Assembly (NCBI GenBank): GCA_016714645.1
Contig: JADKCI010000001.1
Coordinates: 806,001-870,000 of the forward strand
Direction: 5' to 3'
Length of the DNA: 64,000 nt
Source: Chromatiaceae bacterium
GTDB lineage: Bacteria; Pseudomonadota; Gammaproteobacteria; Chromatiales; Chromatiaceae
Shown here: positions 17,536 to 25,526 of the stretch, piece by piece
Position numbering within the stretch: the stretch's first letter is position 1
Layout: each line of letters begins with the position of its first letter
Made by a program: the position numbers and the translations under genes
The notes under the pieces: model-generated
What the model was told of the DNA's origin: nothing
The model's database searches: none
What the model saw: the letters and a program-made list of their open reading frames with translations, nothing else

Positions 17536-19902
17536 ATGAACAAGAAGGCGCTGACCGAAGCAGACATTCGCACCAAGTTCATCACGCCCGCGCTGGTCGG
17601 CGCGAACGGGGATAAATGGGACCTCATGACGCAGGTGCGCGAGGAGGTCTATTTCACCAAGGGCCGGGTCATCGTTCGCGGGAAATCGGTGCGGCGTGGC
17701 GTCGCCCGCAGGGCCGACTACATCCTGGTTTACAAGCCCAACATCCCCCTGGCCCTCATCGAGGCGAAGGACAACAACCACGCCGTTGGCGACGGCATGC
17801 CGCAAGCGCTGGATTGCGCCGAAATGCTGGATATCCCCTTCGTTTACAGTACCAACGGCGACGCCTTCCTGGAGCATGACCGCACGGTGACTAGCGGGGC
17901 CGTGACCCGCGAGATACCGCTGGATCAATTTCCCTCCCCCGCAGAGCTCTGGACGCGCTACTGCCAGTCCAAGGGGTTGGTTGGATCCCAAGCCCTCGTC
18001 GCTACTCAGGATTATTTTGATGACGGCTCGGGTAAGACGCCCCGCTATTACCAGCTCATCGCCATCAATCGCACGGTAGAGGCGATCGCGCGGGGCCTGG
18101 GCCGCATCCTGCTGGTCATGGCCACGGGTACGGGCAAGACCTACACCGCCTTTCAGATCATCTGGCGGTTGTGGCGATCGGGCGCCAAGCAACGCATCCT
18201 CTTCCTGGTGGATCGCAACATCCTGGCCGACCAGACCAAGACCAACGACTTCAAGCCCTTCGGTCAGGCCCTGACCAAGATCACCCACCGCCGGGTGGAC
18301 AAGGCCTTCGAGATCTATCTCTGCCTCTATCAGGCGGTGACCGGCACCGAGGAGGAGCAGAACATCTACCAGCAGTTCTCCCCGGACTTCTTTGATCTGG
18401 TCTTTATCGATGAATGTCACCGGGGCAGCGCCGCGGACGATGCCGCCTGGCGCAAGGTGCTCGACTACTTCGCCGCGGCCACCCAGATCGGTATGACGGC
18501 CACCCCCAAGGAAACCAAGGACGTCTCCAACAGCGACTACTTCGGCGAGCCCCTCTACAGCTACTCCCTGCGGCAGGGCATCGCGGACGGCTTTCTGGCG
18601 CCCTATAAGGTGGTGCGGATCGGGCTGGATCGGGACCTGAACGGCTGGCGCCCGGTGTTGGGGCAGATCGACAAATTTGGTCATGCCATCGAGGACCGCG
18701 AATACAACGACAGCGACTACGACCGTAACCTGATACTCGAACAGCGTACCCTCCTAGTCGCCGCCAAGATCACCGAGTTTCTTAAGGCGACGGATCGCTT
18801 CGCCAAGACCATCGTCTTCTGCCAGAACATCGACCATGCGGAGCGCATGCGCCAGGCCCTGGTCAATGCCAACCAGGATCTGGCCGCCGCCAACAGCCGG
18901 TACGTGATGCGCATCACCGGTGACAACGACGAGGGCAAGGCCCAGCTCGACAACTTCATCGATCCGGAATCCACCTTTCCGGTCATCGCCGTGACCTCCC
19001 AACTCATGTCCACCGGCGTGGATGCCCAGACTTGTCGCCTGATCGTGCTCGACAAACAGATCAGGTCCATGACCGAGTTCAAGCAGATCATCGGGCGCGG
19101 CACCCGCATCAACGAGGACTACAACAAGCTGTTTTTCACCATCCTGGATTTCCGGGGGGCCACGGCGCTCTTTGCCGACCCGGACTTCGACGGCGATCCT
19201 GTCCAGATCTACGAGCCAGGTCCCGATCAGCCGCTCATCCCACCCGAGGATGACCCGCAAGCCGGGGAGGGTGAGATCGGCGCCGAGGGCGACGCGGATC
19301 CCTTCGATGGCGACCAAGAGCCGCCTGGCCCCGGCGTCAAGCGCTACTATGTGGACGATGTCACGGTCCGCGTCGTCACCGAGCGCGTCCAGTATCTTGA
19401 CGCCGACGGCCGGCTCATTACCGAGTCACTCCGGGACTATTCCCGCCAGACCCTGCGCAAGGCCTACACCTCACTGGATGCCTTTCTCAACGCCTGGAAC
19501 GACGCCGACCGCAAACTGGCCATCCTGGAGGAGCTGGCCGACAAGGGTGTCCTGCTCGACGAGTTGGCCGAGCAGGTGGGCCGCGACTACGACGCCTTCG
19601 ATCTGGTCTGCCATGTCGCCTTCGACCAGCCACCCCTGACGCGCCGGGAGCGGGCCGACAAGGTGCGCAAGCGCAACATCTTCGCCGCCTACGGCGACCA
19701 GGCCCGCGCCGTCCTCGAGGCCCTGCTCCAGAAATACGCCGACGCCGGCCTCCGCAGCGTCGAGTCCCTGGAGATCCTCAAGGTGGACCCGCTGCCCACC
19801 CTGGGCACCCCGGTGGAGATCGTCAAGCTCTTCGGCGGCAAGAGCGCCTATCTCGCCGCCGTGCGCCAACTCGAAACCGCCCTGTACCAGAAGGCCGCCT
19901 AG
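17536..19902 (+). CDS. hsdR: type I restriction enzyme R subunit (EcoEI-like)
   Basis: A 788-residue ATP-dependent translocase/nuclease. The N-terminal nuclease has Asp61 and EAK (Glu76-Lys78) in the D...ExK arrangement. Helicase motifs follow: Walker A ATGTGKT at 196-202, DECH from Asp292, MTATP, and QIIGRGTRI as motif VI. An acidic linker with DDPQAGEGEIGAEGDADPF separates the motor from a C-terminal helical domain of the EcoEI R type. Nothing is broken. It is followed 3 bp later by hsdM in the same orientation. R before M, with S last, is a common order in this subfamily. Confidence 0.95.
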   Translation: MNKKALTEADIRTKFITPALVGANGDKWDLMTQVREEVYFTKGRVIVRGKSVRRGVARRADYILVYKPNIPLALIEAKDNNHAVGDGMPQALDCAEMLDIPFVYSTNGDAFLEHDRTVTSGAVTREIPLDQFPSPAELWTRYCQSKGLVGSQALVATQDYFDDGSGKTPRYYQLIAINRTVEAIARGLGRILLVMATGTGKTYTAFQIIWRLWRSGAKQRILFLVDRNILADQTKTNDFKPFGQALTKITHRRVDKAFEIYLCLYQAVTGTEEEQNIYQQFSPDFFDLVFIDECHRGSAADDAAWRKVLDYFAAATQIGMTATPKETKDVSNSDYFGEPLYSYSLRQGIADGFLAPYKVVRIGLDRDLNGWRPVLGQIDKFGHAIEDREYNDSDYDRNLILEQRTLLVAAKITEFLKATDRFAKTIVFCQNIDHAERMRQALVNANQDLAAANSRYVMRITGDNDEGKAQLDNFIDPESTFPVIAVTSQLMSTGVDAQTCRLIVLDKQIRSMTEFKQIIGRGTRINEDYNKLFFTILDFRGATALFADPDFDGDPVQIYEPGPDQPLIPPEDDPQAGEGEIGAEGDADPFDGDQEPPGPGVKRYYVDDVTVRVVTERVQYLDADGRLITESLRDYSRQTLRKAYTSLDAFLNAWNDADRKLAILEELADKGVLLDELAEQVGRDYDAFDLVCHVAFDQPPLTRRERADKVRKRNIFAAYGDQARAVLEALLQKYADAGLRSVESLEILKVDPLPTLGTPVEIVKLFGGKSAYLAAVRQLETALYQKAA

Positions 19903-19905
19903 CCC

Positions 19906-21363
19906 ATGCCGAATGTCTCCAACCTCGTCAAGACCATCCAGGACATCATGCGCAAGGACTCCGGCACCTACGGCGACGCGCAGCGGCTCGAACAACTCGG
20001 CTGGATGTTCTTCCTCAAGATCTTCGACGACCGCGAGAAGGAGCTGGAGCTGTTGCGCGACGACTACCGCTCGCCCTTACCCGAGCGGTTGCGTTGGTCC
20101 AGTTGGGCGGCGGACGACGAGGGCATCACCGGCGACGCCCTGCTCGACTTCGTCAACAACAGCCTGCTCCCCAGGCTCAAGGCCCTGACCGGCGGTGGCG
20201 ACAAGATCGCCGGGCTCATCCGCATGAGCTTCGAGGACGCCAACAACTACATGAAAAACGGCACCCTGATGCGGCAGGTCATCAACAAGATCAACGGCAT
20301 CGACTTCAACGCCTCCGACGACCGCCACCTGTTCGGCGACATCTACGAGAAGCTGCTGAAGGACCTGCAATCCGCCGGCAACGCTGGCGAGTTCTACACC
20401 CCGCGCGCCGTCACCCAATTCATCGTCGAGCAGGTCGACCCGCGTCTCGGCGAGACCCTCCTCGACCCGGCCTGTGGTACCGGCGGATTTCTCACCTGTG
20501 CCATCGAGCACCTGCGCAAGCAGGCCAAGACCGCGGCCGACGAGCGCCGCATCCAGGACTGCTTCGCCGGCATCGAAAAGAAGCACCTGCCCCATGTCCT
20601 CTGCATGACCAACCTCCTCCTGCACGGCATCGAGGTGCCCTCCAATGTCCGCCACGACAACACCCTCGCCCGGCCCTTGCGGGACTGGGGGCCGCGGGAG
20701 CGGGTGGACTTCATCGTCACCAATCCCCCCTTTGGCGGCATGGAGGAGGACGGCATCGAGGCGAACTTCCCCGCCGGGTTCCGCACCCGCGAGACCGCCG
20801 ATCTCTTCCTCGTGTTGCTGATGAAGCTCCTCAAGCCCGGCGGGCGCGCCGGCCTGGTGCTGCCGGACGGCACCCTCTTCGGCGAAGGGGTCAAGACCCG
20901 CATCAAGGAGGCCCTGCTCACCGACTGCCACCTGCACACCATCGTCCGCCTGCCCAACGGCGTCTTCAATCCCTACACCGGCATCCGCACCAACCTCCTC
21001 TTCTTCACCAAGGGCCGGCCGACGACGGCGGTCTGGTATTACGAACACCCCTATCCGCCCGGCGCCAAGAGCTACAACAAGGGCAAGCCCATCCGCATCG
21101 AGGAGTTCGCGGGCGAACGCGCCTGGTGGGGCACGGAAGAGGGCGGCTTCGCCGCCCGCGTCGAGAACGAGCGGGCCTGGCGCGTCTCCATCGACCAGAT
21201 CAAGGCCGGCAACTTCAACCTCGATCTCAAGAATCCCCACCAACCAGACACCGGCCCCGGCGACCTGGACCACCTGCTGCCGGAGCACGAACGGCTGCTG
21301 GCGCAAGTCGCGGAGACCCGCGCACAGTTGAAGGCGCAGCTCATGGAGGCACTGACGCGATGA
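19906..21363 (+). CDS. hsdM: type I DNA methyltransferase M subunit
   Basis: 485 residues. An N-terminal helical HsdM domain is followed by an N6-adenine methylase domain. The SAM-binding motif I, DPACGTGGF, starts at residue 187, and the catalytic motif IV is NPPF at 273-276. Length is normal. The C-terminal helical tail (HERLLAQVAETRAQLKAQ) probably packs against HsdS. The stop overlaps the start of a DUF1016 gene (ATGA), so expression is coupled. Methylation protects the host from the accompanying HsdR; the target sequence cannot be read from the genes. Confidence 0.96.
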   Translation: MPNVSNLVKTIQDIMRKDSGTYGDAQRLEQLGWMFFLKIFDDREKELELLRDDYRSPLPERLRWSSWAADDEGITGDALLDFVNNSLLPRLKALTGGGDKIAGLIRMSFEDANNYMKNGTLMRQVINKINGIDFNASDDRHLFGDIYEKLLKDLQSAGNAGEFYTPRAVTQFIVEQVDPRLGETLLDPACGTGGFLTCAIEHLRKQAKTAADERRIQDCFAGIEKKHLPHVLCMTNLLLHGIEVPSNVRHDNTLARPLRDWGPRERVDFIVTNPPFGGMEEDGIEANFPAGFRTRETADLFLVLLMKLLKPGGRAGLVLPDGTLFGEGVKTRIKEALLTDCHLHTIVRLPNGVFNPYTGIRTNLLFFTKGRPTTAVWYYEHPYPPGAKSYNKGKPIRIEEFAGERAWWGTEEGGFAARVENERAWRVSIDQIKAGNFNLDLKNPHQPDTGPGDLDHLLPEHERLLAQVAETRAQLKAQLMEALTR

Positions 21364-22544
21364 AAAGGAAACCTGCCAGATCGGCACTGAGTGGCGACTT
21401 CGAGTCGCTGGTGGCCGTCATTGTCCAGATCCACCAACACGCGCAGACATTTGCCATCAAAGCCGTCAACCTCGGCCTCACCCTTCGGAACTGGCTCATC
21501 GGTCGGCAGATCGAATTGTATGAGCGTCAGGGGGTGGACCGGGCCACCTATGGCGACAAATTGATGGACACCCTCGCTGAACGGCTGGTGCAACAAGGGT
21601 GGGCGCGCTGCGAGCGCCGTGAGCTTTATCGGTTCCGGCAGTTCTACCTCACTTATCCAGAGATTGTGGGGTCGTTGACTCCACAATCTCTGTTGCTACC
21701 AGAGTTGAGCCCCCTTCTGGCCCTTGCTCCATCTTTTCCAGTCCAAATTCGGGAGACAGTGACTCCCGAATCTCAAATGGTGGAGTCAGTGACTCCACCA
21801 TTGATCCCTGCCCATCCCGAACTGATCTTCCGTCTGTCCTTCACGCATCTCGCAGAGCTTATCCAGATCCCCGACCACACCCAGCGCCGTTTCTATGAGA
21901 TCGAGTGCATCCGCGGCAACTGGTCGGTCCGCGAGTTGCGCCGCCAAATCAACAGTCTGTACTACGAGCGCACCGGCCTTTCCAAGAACAAAGCCAAGCT
22001 CTCCGCCATGGCGCACGCCAAAGCGGAAAAGCTCCAGCCCGCCCAGATCATTCGCGATCCCTATGTCTTCGAGTTTCTCGGTCTCCGTGCGCAGGACGCC
22101 ATGGGCGAGTCGGACCTGGAGGACGCCTTGCTCGACCGTTTGCAGGAGTTTCTCCTGGAGATGGGCCACGGCTTCTGCTTCGAAGCCCGGCAGAAGCGCC
22201 TCCTCATCGGCGAAGAGCACTTCTTCGTGGATCTCGTCTTCTACCACCGTGTCCTCAAGTGCCACGTCCTTGTGGAGTTGAAGACCACCGCCTTTTCTCA
22301 CGAGCACCTCGGCCAGCTCAACACCTACGTCGCCTACTACAAGAAGCACGAAATGACGCCCGGCGACCAGCCGCCAGTCGGCATCCTCCTCTGCACCCGC
22401 AAGAACGAAGCCCTCGTCGAATTCGCCCTCGGCGATCTGCCGAACAAGCTTTTCGTCTCCCGCTACGCCGTGGAGATGCCGAAGAAGCAGGAAATGGAAG
22501 CCTTCCTCACACAACTCGGAAAGGAGATCGACGATGAAGGCTAA
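21360..22544 (+). CDS. DUF1016/YhcG-type PD-(D/E)xK nuclease-like protein inside type I operon
   Basis: 394 residues. The N-terminal DUF1016 helical domain includes LRNWLIGRQI and the QGWARCERRELYRFRQFY segment. The C-terminal domain has a PD-(D/E)xK-like core with Asp291 (FFVDLVFYH) and Glu306-Lys308 (VELK). YhcG-family proteins are repeatedly found next to type I restriction genes and are suspected accessory nucleases. The gene overlaps hsdM by 4 bp and the next small gene by 11 bp. The region joining the two domains is encoded by DNA with three perfect palindromes (21658-21802), producing a repeated (V/L)TP peptide. No frameshift results. Confidence 0.85.
   Translation: MKRKPARSALSGDFESLVAVIVQIHQHAQTFAIKAVNLGLTLRNWLIGRQIELYERQGVDRATYGDKLMDTLAERLVQQGWARCERRELYRFRQFYLTYPEIVGSLTPQSLLLPELSPLLALAPSFPVQIRETVTPESQMVESVTPPLIPAHPELIFRLSFTHLAELIQIPDHTQRRFYEIECIRGNWSVRELRRQINSLYYERTGLSKNKAKLSAMAHAKAEKLQPAQIIRDPYVFEFLGLRAQDAMGESDLEDALLDRLQEFLLEMGHGFCFEARQKRLLIGEEHFFVDLVFYHRVLKCHVLVELKTTAFSHEHLGQLNTYVAYYKKHEMTPGDQPPVGILLCTRKNEALVEFALGDLPNKLFVSRYAVEMPKKQEMEAFLTQLGKEIDDEG
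21658..21802 (+). repeat. three perfect palindromes in frame inside the DUF1016 gene
   Basis: Palindrome 1: 12-bp arms 21658-21669 / 21681-21692. Palindrome 2: 9-bp arms 21747-21755 / 21763-21771. Palindrome 3: 13-bp arms 21776-21788 / 21790-21802 around one base. Palindromes 2 and 3 share CAGTGACTCC, and palindrome 1 has CGTTGACTCC. The encoded peptides GSLTPQS, ETVTPES and ESVTPPL are similar. Confidence 0.88.
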
Positions 22545-22875
22545 AGGGGTCCGCAAGCCTGCAACCGCCCCTGTGGTCCCCGACTTCGCACAAATCAGTG
22601 CCCTCGCGGCCAGGCTCAACGATCTCCATCGGCAACGAGTCGCGGCGCTTACTCCCATCGCCCAAGACCTCATCCAATCCCAGGTCCGGGAGGCTCAGGC
22701 AATCGAGCACACCCTGGATCACCTGCTCGACTGCGCCTGCATTCCGGAGGGCCTTGCTCTCTTCAAAGCCCTCTGCCGCTACTACTACGCCATCAACCCC
22801 GCCGCCACCGCCGGCTACGTCCACGCCTACCGGGACATGTGGGACGGCGAGGAAAGGATGAAGGTTGAAGTATGA
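22534..22875 (+). CDS. small unknown protein in type I restriction operon, 113 aa
   Basis: A helical protein of 113 residues with the core LAARLNDLHRQRVAALTPIA and a C-terminal ALCRYYYAINPAATAGYV. There is no signal, membrane segment or metal motif. It overlaps the DUF1016 gene by 11 bp and hsdS by 4 bp, and a GGAG site precedes ATG 22534. This tight coupling argues that it is real and is made with the restriction enzyme subunits. I do not recognise the family. It could modulate HsdS assembly or be an antirestriction or toxin-type accessory; neither is shown by sequence. Confidence 0.65.
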   Translation: MKAKGVRKPATAPVVPDFAQISALAARLNDLHRQRVAALTPIAQDLIQSQVREAQAIEHTLDHLLDCACIPEGLALFKALCRYYYAINPAATAGYVHAYRDMWDGEERMKVEV

Positions 22876-24434
22876 AAGCCGATCCTGCCGCCACCTCATC
22901 CCTCGCCCCTCAACCCTCATCCTTATCCCCGCATCCTTCATCCTTCAACCTTCACACTTTCTTCGAGAAGTTCGATCTGTTCGCCGACGCGCCTGATGCG
23001 GTAGCGAAGATGCGGGAGTTGGTGCTGGACTTAGCGGCAACAGGTCGTCTCCTGCCGCGCAAAGGCCAATGGGAAACTCGCGCGTTGAAGTCGCTCGCGA
23101 CCAAGATCGGAAGCGGTGCAACTCCAGCGGGTGGCCGCGAATCCTATTTCGGCGAGGGCATTCCGTTGATTCGCTGGATGAACGTTCACTTCCGTGGCTT
23201 CGACCGCGCCGGGCTCGTGTTCTTGAGCGATGAGCAGGCCGAAAAACTTTCCAATGTCGTCGTGAAGCCCAATGACGTGCTGCTGAACATTACCGGAGCC
23301 TCCATCGGCCGCGTCACAATCGCGCCGAGCGAGATGGCCGGGGCGAGAGTCAACCAACATGTCACGATCATCCGCCCAACGCAGGAACTGCTACCGAGGT
23401 TTCTCTCGATGTTCCTCGCGAGCCCGTCGGTGCAACGGATGATCGATGAAATTCAGGTTGGTGCGACACGGCAGGCGCTGACGAAGGGCATGATCGAACA
23501 GTTCGAAATTCCCCTCCCACTCCTCGCCGAGCAGAAGCGGATCGTGGCGAAGGTGGATGAGTTGATGGCGTTGTGTGATCGGCTGGAGGCGCAGCAGCAG
23601 GAACGGGAGACGCGGCACGCCGCGCTCGCCCGTGCCTCGCTGGCTCGCTTCGCCTACGCGCCCACCCCGGCCAACCTCCAGTTCCTCTTCCACCCGTCCT
23701 ATACCATCACCCCGGCCGACCTCCGCAAATCCATCCTCACCCTCGCCGTCCAAGGCAAACTCGTCCCCCAAGACCCCAACGACGAACCGGCGGACTCAAT
23801 ACTTCGGGAGACGCATTCCTTCTTTGATCGGTTGGTGGCGACCAAGAAACTATCCGCTCCAAAACCACTGCCGCCTATCGAGGATGACGAGGCGCCGTTT
23901 TCGCTACCAATCGGTTGGGCATGGTGCCGTTTTGGGCAAATCATGCGAATATCTTCGGGCGATGGTTTAGTTGCCAAGGATATGAACGCCGGCCCAATTC
24001 CAGTCTATGGCGGCAACGGCGTAAATGGCTACCATGACGCGCACAATGTGGCGAAACGAACTCTCGTCATTGGTCGAGTGGGTTTCTATTGCGGGAGCAT
24101 TCACGTGACGCCGGAAAGGGCGTGGGTCACGGACAACGCGTTCATCACAACATTCCATGAGGACCACATGGATATAAATTTCCTGAGTTGGCTTCTTAAA
24201 GCCACCGACCTCCGCGAACGGGACAACGCAACCGCACAACCGGTCATTTCAGGCGGCAAAGTCTACCCGACAGTTCTCGCCCTCCCCCCCCTCGCCGAAC
24301 AACGCCGAATCGTGGCCAAAGTCGATCAACTGATGGCCCAAGTTGACCAATTGGAAGCCCAACTCGCCGCCTCCCGCGCCACTGCCGCGAACCTCCTCGC
24401 CGCCCTCGTCACCGAGCTCACCACTCAAGCCTGA
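22872..24434 (+). CDS. hsdS: type I restriction enzyme specificity subunit S
   Basis: 520 residues with two target-recognition domains and two conserved helical regions. The first half ends PLPLLAEQKRIVAKVDELMALCDRLEAQ in two stretches and the second ends LPPLAEQRRIVAKVDQLMAQVDQLEAQ, the usual spacer helices that set the distance between half-sites. The N-terminus contains a low-complexity run (SSLAPQPSSLSPHPSSFNLH) made by imperfect CATCCTT-like repeats. The true start may therefore be later, though the ATGA overlap with the upstream gene supports ATG 22872. The second recognition domain differs strongly from the first, as expected for a bipartite target. Confidence 0.93.
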   Translation: MKADPAATSSLAPQPSSLSPHPSSFNLHTFFEKFDLFADAPDAVAKMRELVLDLAATGRLLPRKGQWETRALKSLATKIGSGATPAGGRESYFGEGIPLIRWMNVHFRGFDRAGLVFLSDEQAEKLSNVVVKPNDVLLNITGASIGRVTIAPSEMAGARVNQHVTIIRPTQELLPRFLSMFLASPSVQRMIDEIQVGATRQALTKGMIEQFEIPLPLLAEQKRIVAKVDELMALCDRLEAQQQERETRHAALARASLARFAYAPTPANLQFLFHPSYTITPADLRKSILTLAVQGKLVPQDPNDEPADSILRETHSFFDRLVATKKLSAPKPLPPIEDDEAPFSLPIGWAWCRFGQIMRISSGDGLVAKDMNAGPIPVYGGNGVNGYHDAHNVAKRTLVIGRVGFYCGSIHVTPERAWVTDNAFITTFHEDHMDINFLSWLLKATDLRERDNATAQPVISGGKVYPTVLALPPLAEQRRIVAKVDQLMAQVDQLEAQLAASRATAANLLAALVTELTTQA

Positions 24435-24576
24435 TTGATGCGACGTCACCCATAAAGACCCTTCGATGGTGGGCCCTTGCGTGAAGGTGGACGATGTGAG
24501 GATTAATTCCCGGCTCGATACGCTAACGGCTTCCCCGGATAGATCCCCCCATTGAGCACCGCATCCTGCCCCAAGC

Positions 24577-24749
24577 GGACTGGGGTTTCCAAACCCAGAG
24601 CCCGCCCATCTTCGGCACAGACCAGCCGGGTCGGGTGGCGGTGGGTGGGGGTGTCGACAGCAGGGATGCTGTCGCCAAGCCTACAGGGACGTATTTACGG
24701 CGTCCCCCACCCGCCGTCACCCGACCCTACCGCCAAAACCTCAAAGATA
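24577..24749. repeat. intergenic palindromic repeat, copy 2 (with 51-bp core)
   Basis: Outer arms 24628-24651 and 24704-24727 form a 24-bp stem with two mismatches. They enclose the 51-bp core (24651-24701), which is nearly identical to that at 9188-9238. Upstream (ACCCAGAGCCCG) and downstream (ACC..AAA..CTCAAAGAT) flanks match copy 3. It ends exactly where the hip-type operators begin. Confidence 0.82.
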
Positions 24750-24863
24750 TTCCTGATCGGGAAATTAGCGAACAACTCATGCCAAGATAACTCTCAATAT
24801 TCCCGATCGGGAAATTTATATAGGGCTGAGGTAAGTTCTGGCATAAAATGCCCCGAACGGGAA
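24750..24863 (+). promoter_or_regulatory. three palindromic operators at exact 50-bp spacing upstream of hipB
   Basis: TTCCTGATCGGGAA at 24750, a perfect TTCCCGATCGGGAA at 24800, and GCCCCGAACGGGAA at 24850, each 14 bp. The third directly follows a TAAAAT box (24844-24849), so it would cover the transcription start. HipB-type antitoxins repress their own operon through such repeated palindromes. Confidence 0.8.
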
Positions 24864-24875
24864 ATTGAGTAGGCC

Positions 24876-25136
24876 ATGACATCCATTCGATCACCTCAAC
24901 AACTCGGCGCCGCACTTCGTGCTGCCCGTAAACAGCTCGGGCTGACGCAACCCCAGTTAGGCCTGGCGGCAGGGGTTGGCGTACGTTTCATTGTCGATCT
25001 TGAAGCAGGCAAGCCGACGGTGCGACTGGAAAACGTGCTGCGGGTCATCGATGCCTTGGGTGGAGAGCTGCAACTTAGCGGCTTGCCATCTACGGTCGCC
25101 GAAGACCAACGTGAGGGCAACGACCATGGCGCCTGA
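24876..25136 (+). CDS. hipB: HipB-like XRE-family antitoxin/repressor
   Basis: An 86-residue DNA-binding protein. A Cro/C1-type helix-turn-helix occupies about residues 8-63 (LGAALRAARKQLGLTQPQLG, then a recognition helix ending GVGVRFIVDLE). The C-terminal strand GELQLSGLP is the usual HipB tail that contacts HipA and dimerises. Three operators lie upstream. ATG 24876 agrees with the typical family length. The downstream hipA is reduced to 85 residues, so this antitoxin now probably acts only as an autorepressor or as a regulator in trans. Confidence 0.87.
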   Translation: MTSIRSPQQLGAALRAARKQLGLTQPQLGLAAGVGVRFIVDLEAGKPTVRLENVLRVIDALGGELQLSGLPSTVAEDQREGNDHGA

Positions 25137-25383
25137 ACTGGAGGTCTGGCTGTTCGCTGACCGCATCGGCACCTTGGCGCTGGTCGAAGGGCGGCTGAAT
25201 TTTCGTTACACCCCCGCTTGGCTGTCTACTGCGCGCAAGCTCCAATCCAGTCCGGGACACGGCTTTGCTGGCAGTGGGGTGGTCGAGCGAATCGTGGCCC
25301 TGATTGAGCAGCGTTGTGCCCTGACGATTCGACGGTTCAGCGAGCCTGCCGCCAATGCCGAGGATGTGCTTACTGACTTTTGA
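25126..25383 (+). pseudogene. hipA: hipA kinase toxin remnant, internally deleted
   Basis: An 85-residue frame overlapping hipB by 11 bp. The first 31 residues match the start of HipA (ELEVWLFADRIGTLALVEGR, then FRYTPAWL). The rest (SGVVERIVALIEQRCALTIR) resembles a HipA C-terminal helix. Normal HipA proteins have over 400 residues and a kinase core, and none of the kinase motifs is present. I interpret this as a large in-frame deletion joining the N- and C-termini. It cannot be an active kinase. It might still bind HipB through the N-terminal part. Confidence 0.78.
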
Positions 25384-25384
25384 C

Positions 25385-25485
25385 GACCCAGAGCCCGTCC
25401 ATCTAAGACGCGGACCAGTAGGGTCGGGTGGCGGTGGTTGGGGGACGCCGTCACCCGACCCTAACCGCCGAAAACTCAAGGATGT
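25385..25485. repeat. intergenic palindromic repeat, copy 3 (core missing)
   Basis: The outer arms (GGGTCGGGTGGCGGTG at 25421 and CGCCGTCACCCGACCC ending 25461) and the flanks match copy 2, but the 51-bp core is absent. Copies 2 and 3 bracket the hipBA remnant in direct orientation. Confidence 0.75.
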
Positions 25486-25526
25486 TCGATCACCCCAAAC
25501 CTCAACCCTCTTCAGGTGCCAGCGGA

